From Stramenopiles sp. TOSAG23-2 (taxonomy: Eukaryota > Sar): a DNA stretch of 21,988 nt. The position numbers and the translations under genes are program-made. The notes below the pieces were generated by a model. It was not told the DNA's origin, did not search any database, and worked only from the letters and a program-made list of their open reading frames with translations. Every line of letters starts with the position of its first letter. The first letter of the stretch is position 1. The stretch lies in assembly GCA_900128395.1 (NCBI GenBank), contig LT649520.1, positions 1 through 21,988 on the forward strand. Reading direction: 5' to 3'. Shown here piece by piece: positions 17,991 through 21,988 of the stretch.

Positions 17991-18042
17991 TTTTCACTTA
18001 CTATATTTTATTTTTACTTCTTTCATTTTTCACTTACTATAC
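17971..18042. repeat. 36-bp direct tandem duplication across the HTTM gene start
   Basis: Copy 1 is 17971-18006 and copy 2 is 18007-18042. They are identical except for the last base (35 of 36). Each copy contains, on the minus strand, ATGAAAGAAGTAAAAATAAA. The translation start and its upstream context are therefore duplicated. Confidence 0.97.
17994..18026 (-). promoter_or_regulatory. upstream ORF (10 codons) created by the duplicated start
   Basis: On the minus strand the duplicated ATG at 18026 opens MKEVKIKYSK and ends at TGA (17994). That is three bases before the main ATG at 17990, in the same frame. If transcription begins upstream of 18026, ribosomes meet this ORF first, with the same A-rich start context as the gene, and would need leaky scanning or reinitiation. 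Transcription start is unknown. Confidence 0.55.
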
Positions 18043-19131
18043 ACTACCGTATTACCTTGACGGAAATGCTCGAAGCTATATGCAGTATTTAATTCCGCGG
18101 AGTGGCGAGAACAAGAAGTATAATAAGTCGTCATCCAATAAATAAATATTATTACAACTTTTGTATGAATAATAATGCTGGAAAAGAATGCTGGAAGAAT
18201 GCCAGGAATGCTGCTGGAAGAGGACTGGAAGAATGATGGGATGAAGGAGAAGATGATTTGGGAGTTGTGTTGTCGTACAAAATATATTATAATTAATATC
18301 TATATTTATATACTAGTAACTACAATACCCTATATAATAATTCACTGTAATGCTATTTCTATATCAATTTACGGTTAAATTTTTAGTTTTCAAACGCCAT
18401 CAACCTCTCATATTCCAATTATCACATTATTATATTCATATTCCCGATTTTTTACATCCGTTCAGGCCAAACTTTAATATTATCATATGACACGCATTGC
18501 TATTTGTATCTTTTTTTTAATAATTATACAATTTCCAAATAAATTCTCAAAGACTTTTGGCAGTTAGAATTTTCAGAAGAATTATAGGTGAAATCAGCTA
18601 CATAAATAAAAAAAATACAAAAAAAAAATAAATAAAAAAAAACATTTTTTGGTCGTCTATAATCTTGTAGGTCGCAAATCTAAGTACAACTAATATCCTC
18701 TCAATTACCTAATATTTAGATACTATTTCTTAGTCTACCATAAATCATACCTATCAAAACGATTCACTCAAAAATAATAAAAAATGAAAAATCAAAACAA
18801 AAACTTTCAATAAAAACGTACATGAACGATGCATGCCCTAAGGCATTTGTGTATTTACTACATTTCAAGAAGATAGATTAATAGATGTAACAATATATAT
18901 ATATATATATATTAGTAAAAACGAAAACAATTACCTGCATAGAGTCTTACCTGTATAATCGTTCAATTCATTTTTATTATACAAATTGAGTTTCAAATAA
19001 AAAAATATATATTTCATTTCTCGACATTTCTGGACTTATTAATAACATTTTTTTTTTAACGTTAGAAACAACATTTTCGATATATATAATTTAACAAATA
19101 GAATAACAATCAAAGATATACCTACACAAAC
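18043..19131. promoter_or_regulatory. divergent intergenic region between HTTM and coiled-coil genes
   Basis: 1.09 kb between two divergent start codons. It holds a purine-rich short repeat (18174-18250), A-runs at 18605-18645, a (TA)n tract at about 18892-18912 and T-runs near 19050. The last ~60 bp before 19132 are A-rich and probably the 5' UTR. No gene was seen. The plus-strand frame at 18175-18378 is the purine repeat read through. Confidence 0.6.
18174..18250. repeat. degenerate purine-rich short tandem repeat
   Basis: Variants of aatgctggaag recur (aatgctggaaaag, aatgctggaag, aatgccagg, aatgctgctggaag, actggaag, aatgatggg). It is richer in G than the surrounding DNA and almost pyrimidine-poor on this strand. 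Confidence 0.6.
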
Positions 19132-21549
19132 ATGTCGATGAAAGGCAGTGGTTCGCGTTTACCAATGCGTGGTAAAGATGATAATAAACGTTCACAAACA
19201 AATTATAATAATAAGAAGAATAAAAATAATAGAAATTCCAACGCATCCACACCCAATTCTTCTACTTCTAGTTCAAAATCAACTGGAAAAAAAAAATTAT
19301 TATCAGTCGATACAAAAACAATACCTATAAGATCATCCCCATCTAGACAACAACGTCAACAACAACAACAACAGCGACGTATACAAACAAATACAACCGC
19401 ATCATCACCAATTAATTTTAGTGGTGGTCCAAATTCACCAACAAAAACAAAAGAACAATTAGAAATATTATTAAATGAACGTGGTATGTATATATATATA
19501 GAGAGAGATATAATTATACTAACTACAAACAAACAAACAAAATAATAATACTAACATATATTTCTACTCCTAAACCCCTCGTAAAAAAAAATACCAGATG
19601 AAACACGTGAAGAAATAGAACGTTTATACAATGAATTGGAAAATTTAAAAGAACAAGTATTACGCAGTGAACATGAACGTGATAATATACAAAGTAAACT
19701 ATATCGTAGTGAGAAAGAAATTACAAATTTAAAGTCACAACATCATGAAATTACAGCAGATATGAAATCAAAAATAAAAAAATTAACAAGACGTGTTAAA
19801 TTAGTCAATACCATTGAAAATGCATTATTAGAATTGTATTTTGAAATACGAGATCGTAGTATGGATGATTTCAATAATAATAACAACAATAATTCAAATC
19901 AAATGATACGTGCACAAGATATTGAAAAAGAAAAACGAAATTTATTAAATGAATGCAATAATGATATATTAGTTGTATTAGATCATTTACGTGCAAATAT
20001 ACGTATACAATTTGCATTTAAAGAAGATTACGAACGTGAATTAAAAGGTAGTTTAGATCGGAAACAAAATGTACATGTGAATGAAGTCAATCGTATGAAT
20101 CATATGCATGAACAATTGCATGAAAAGATTAAAGAAGCCAATGCACGCCGTCAAGATGCAATTAAACGTATGGAAAAAGCGGAACATAGTAAAAAAATTG
20201 TAATGGATGAAGCAAAACATATGGTAGAAATAGCTGATCATAAAATTGAAGATTTAAAAGAACGTATATTAGAAGGTGATTTAATGATCAAAGAAAATGA
20301 AATGAAATTAAAGGAAGCATGGGATAGAGTACATAAAGCAGAAAAAAGTGAAATGCAAATTGCGCAATTACAAGAAAAATTACATACACAACAATTATAT
20401 TCAGAACGCCAATTATTACGTAGTGATACATTGCATCAAACTGAATTAAAACGTTTAAATCATCAATTATTGCAATCAAATAATTTAAAAGCAAGAAATG
20501 ATAAATTAGAAAGTGAAATGAAACATTTAAAACGTGAATTAGCAAGTTATAAACAGAATTTAAAATTAGCAAAATATACAACAGCTGAAGCAAAAAGTCA
20601 ATATTCAGAACAACAAATGTATGTACTTTGTGTATATATATATATATATATATGTCTTTATCTATCTATCTATAGTTTCAATGTTTATAATATTAAAAAG
20701 AAAAAAAAAGAAAAACTAACAAATTTAATTATAATAAACTGTATTATTAACATTGTACAATTCAACATACATATATATATATGTAGGTACAAAGCACAAA
20801 AAGAATTATCACAATTAAAAGAAAAATATATTATGGTCTCACGTTTGGCAGAAGATCGCGCAAATATGATTGCATCAATGAAAGGTAAATATAATGAAAT
20901 GTTTGAAAAGAAAAAAAGAAATTTAAATCAAAAAGCTATTACACAATCATTAACACGTAATCGTATTAAAGAAATTGCTGATCAAAATCCATCATATGCA
21001 GCATATTATAAAAAGAAATTATTAGCAAGTGAACAACGTGTACAAGATTTAACTAAAATGTTAAAAAGTTTTATGATGTCAGAACATAAAAAGAAAACAG
21101 CATTGACAAGTACACGTATGGCAGCACAACGATATCAAATTGAATTAGATACGGTTAAAACACAATTAGTTGCAAGTGAAAAAACACGGAATGAAGTGGA
21201 ACAACGTATATTAGATATGGAATTACAACGTAGACGTAATAATCGTGGACGTATTAGAAGACGTCCACAAAGTGCAGGTATATCACGTAGTAGTAAAATC
21301 GATCCAATTATTAATCGTTTAAAAGGTGATAGTAGTATCATTAGTAGCAATGGTAGCATTAACGCAGATACATTTTTAAATGAATTAAAAGAAGAATTAA
21401 AAGAGGAACAACAACAAGAACAAAACAATAATCAACAAATGATGATGAAAAATGCACAATCAATGCCAATTATAAGTACGACAAGTGTAATCAGTGAAAC
21501 TAGCCAATATGATCTACCAATATCATTTCACCATAGTAAGAAGAAGTAA
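19132..21549 (+). CDS. coiled-coil protein with disordered N-terminus (711 aa, 3 exons)
   Basis: The spliced CDS is 19132-19483, 19598-20618 and 20787-21549. I do not recognise the family. Residues 1-105 are Asn/Ser/Gln/Lys-rich with a Gln run. From about residue 108 (KEQLEILLNERDETREEIER) to about 590 the sequence is dominated by Glu/Lys/Leu/Gln/Arg heptad-like patterns, indicating a long coiled coil that probably forms a dimer or filament. The C-terminal tail contains RRRPQSAGISRSSK (from 21256), followed by a segment rich in Glu/Gln/Asn. Splicing joins LLNER to DETREEIER and SEQQM to YKAQKELSQL, both preserving the coil. A structural role in cytoskeleton, centrosome or cilium is plausible for this architecture, but the sequence does not establish it. 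The RPQSA motif resembles those of the first gene. Confidence 0.85.
19484..19597 (+). other. coiled-coil gene intron 1 (114 nt)
   Basis: Donor GTATGT, acceptor ATACCAG, with the codon split after one base. Without splicing, translation reads a TA-repeat peptide and stops at 19543-19545, so removal is needed for the long product. Confidence 0.88.
20619..20786 (+). other. coiled-coil gene intron 2 (168 nt, stop-free, multiple of three)
   Basis: Donor GTATGT, acceptor TATGTAG. The intron is 56 codons long with no in-frame stop, so retention would insert a hydrophobic Tyr/Ile-rich segment. That segment (VYIYIYICLYLSIYSF...) does not fit a coiled coil, and the ends are good splice sites, so I call it an intron. 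Confidence 0.85.
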
Positions 21550-21988
21550 AAAAAGTAATTAATGCGATATCATATATATTATATACGGAGAAGTAGAAGA
21601 AGGGGAGGAGTGTAGCAAATCCAGGCAATCTCAAAAAAAAATACGAATAAAGTTCGTGTATTTTTTATAAAAAAATTTAATATAATATTCGAGCTATAGT
21701 GCCTATTTGTATTACTCGGTCCCTTCACACTAATGGTGTCTCCACTATACTGTCTGCTGTCTGCTTCACTACTTTTAAAATGGAGCATAGGAGCGTAGCG
21801 ACGTATTAGATTTTGTATAGTATTTTGTTTGTAGTTGGTATCATAGTGTACATATCATAAATAAAATAAATATATATAAATCATAAATCATTATTAAACC
21901 TGTGTATTTTAATATACGTCCTATCCTCATCCCTCATCCCTTCCACTTGTTGATACCCGTTTGATCCATCTTTTTTATATTGTTGTAT
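21550..21988. other. 3' flank of the coiled-coil gene, no gene seen
   Basis: AT-rich DNA after the TAA. It includes an A-run at about 21630-21640 and aataaa-like words (21860-21880) that could serve for 3' end formation. A minus-strand open frame at 21579-21788 has no recognisable product. The window ends without reaching another gene. Confidence 0.5.

Noticed and set aside
18175-18378. 67-codon plus-strand ORF MLEKNAGRMPGMLLEEDW...
   Set aside because: It is a readthrough of a purine-rich short tandem repeat followed by TA-rich sequence encoding IYIYI.

Overview
The window is AT-rich nuclear DNA from a unicellular eukaryote. The evidence is GT-AG introns whose removal restores conserved reading frames, a cytosolic ribosomal protein gene, a cytosolic Fe-S assembly gene of the eukaryotic NBP35 type, long Asn/Gln/Asp/Ser homopolymers in proteins, and A/T-ending codons throughout. 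The C-terminal third of the ribosomal protein (LDPKDQ, then KDVVFEFPV) resembles stramenopile eS7 as I remember it, so a heterotrophic stramenopile-like protist is my best guess. This is not proven.

Layout from left to right: (1) 243-5195 (+), an intronless gene for a 1650-residue, mostly disordered protein. (2) About 1.3 kb of gene-free DNA (5196-6534) with a dispersed repeat and an imperfect ~217-bp tandem duplication. (3) 6535-7288 (+), a small ankyrin-repeat gene whose two halves lie in different frames. (4) About 1 kb of gene-free DNA. (5) 8326-10782 (-), an 818-residue type II membrane protein joining a GT11 fucosyltransferase-like domain to a LicD/fukutin-like domain. (6) 11375-12872 (+), NBP35/NUBP1 in three exons. 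(7) 13442-14489 (-), ribosomal protein eS7 in two exons. (8) About 1.5 kb of repeat-bearing gene-free DNA. (9) 15975-17990 (-), an HTTM-domain (vitamin K-dependent carboxylase-like) membrane protein. Its start region is tandemly duplicated, which creates an 11-codon upstream ORF. (10) 19132-21549 (+), a three-exon coiled-coil protein.

The genes do not form one pathway. NBP35 and eS7 are housekeeping genes arranged tail to tail. The GT11-LicD and HTTM proteins are membrane proteins probably of the secretory pathway. The first and last genes share Arg-Pro-x-Ser motifs and may be cytoskeletal or ciliary, but that is inference.

The most interesting points are: the NBP35 homologue, whose C-terminal CPxC cluster-binding pair is disrupted (only one cysteine remains, beside a ~40-residue insertion that cannot be explained as a GT-AG intron); the GT11-LicD fusion in a single exon; the duplicated translation start of the HTTM gene; and the frame conflict plus GC-rich patch in the ankyrin gene.
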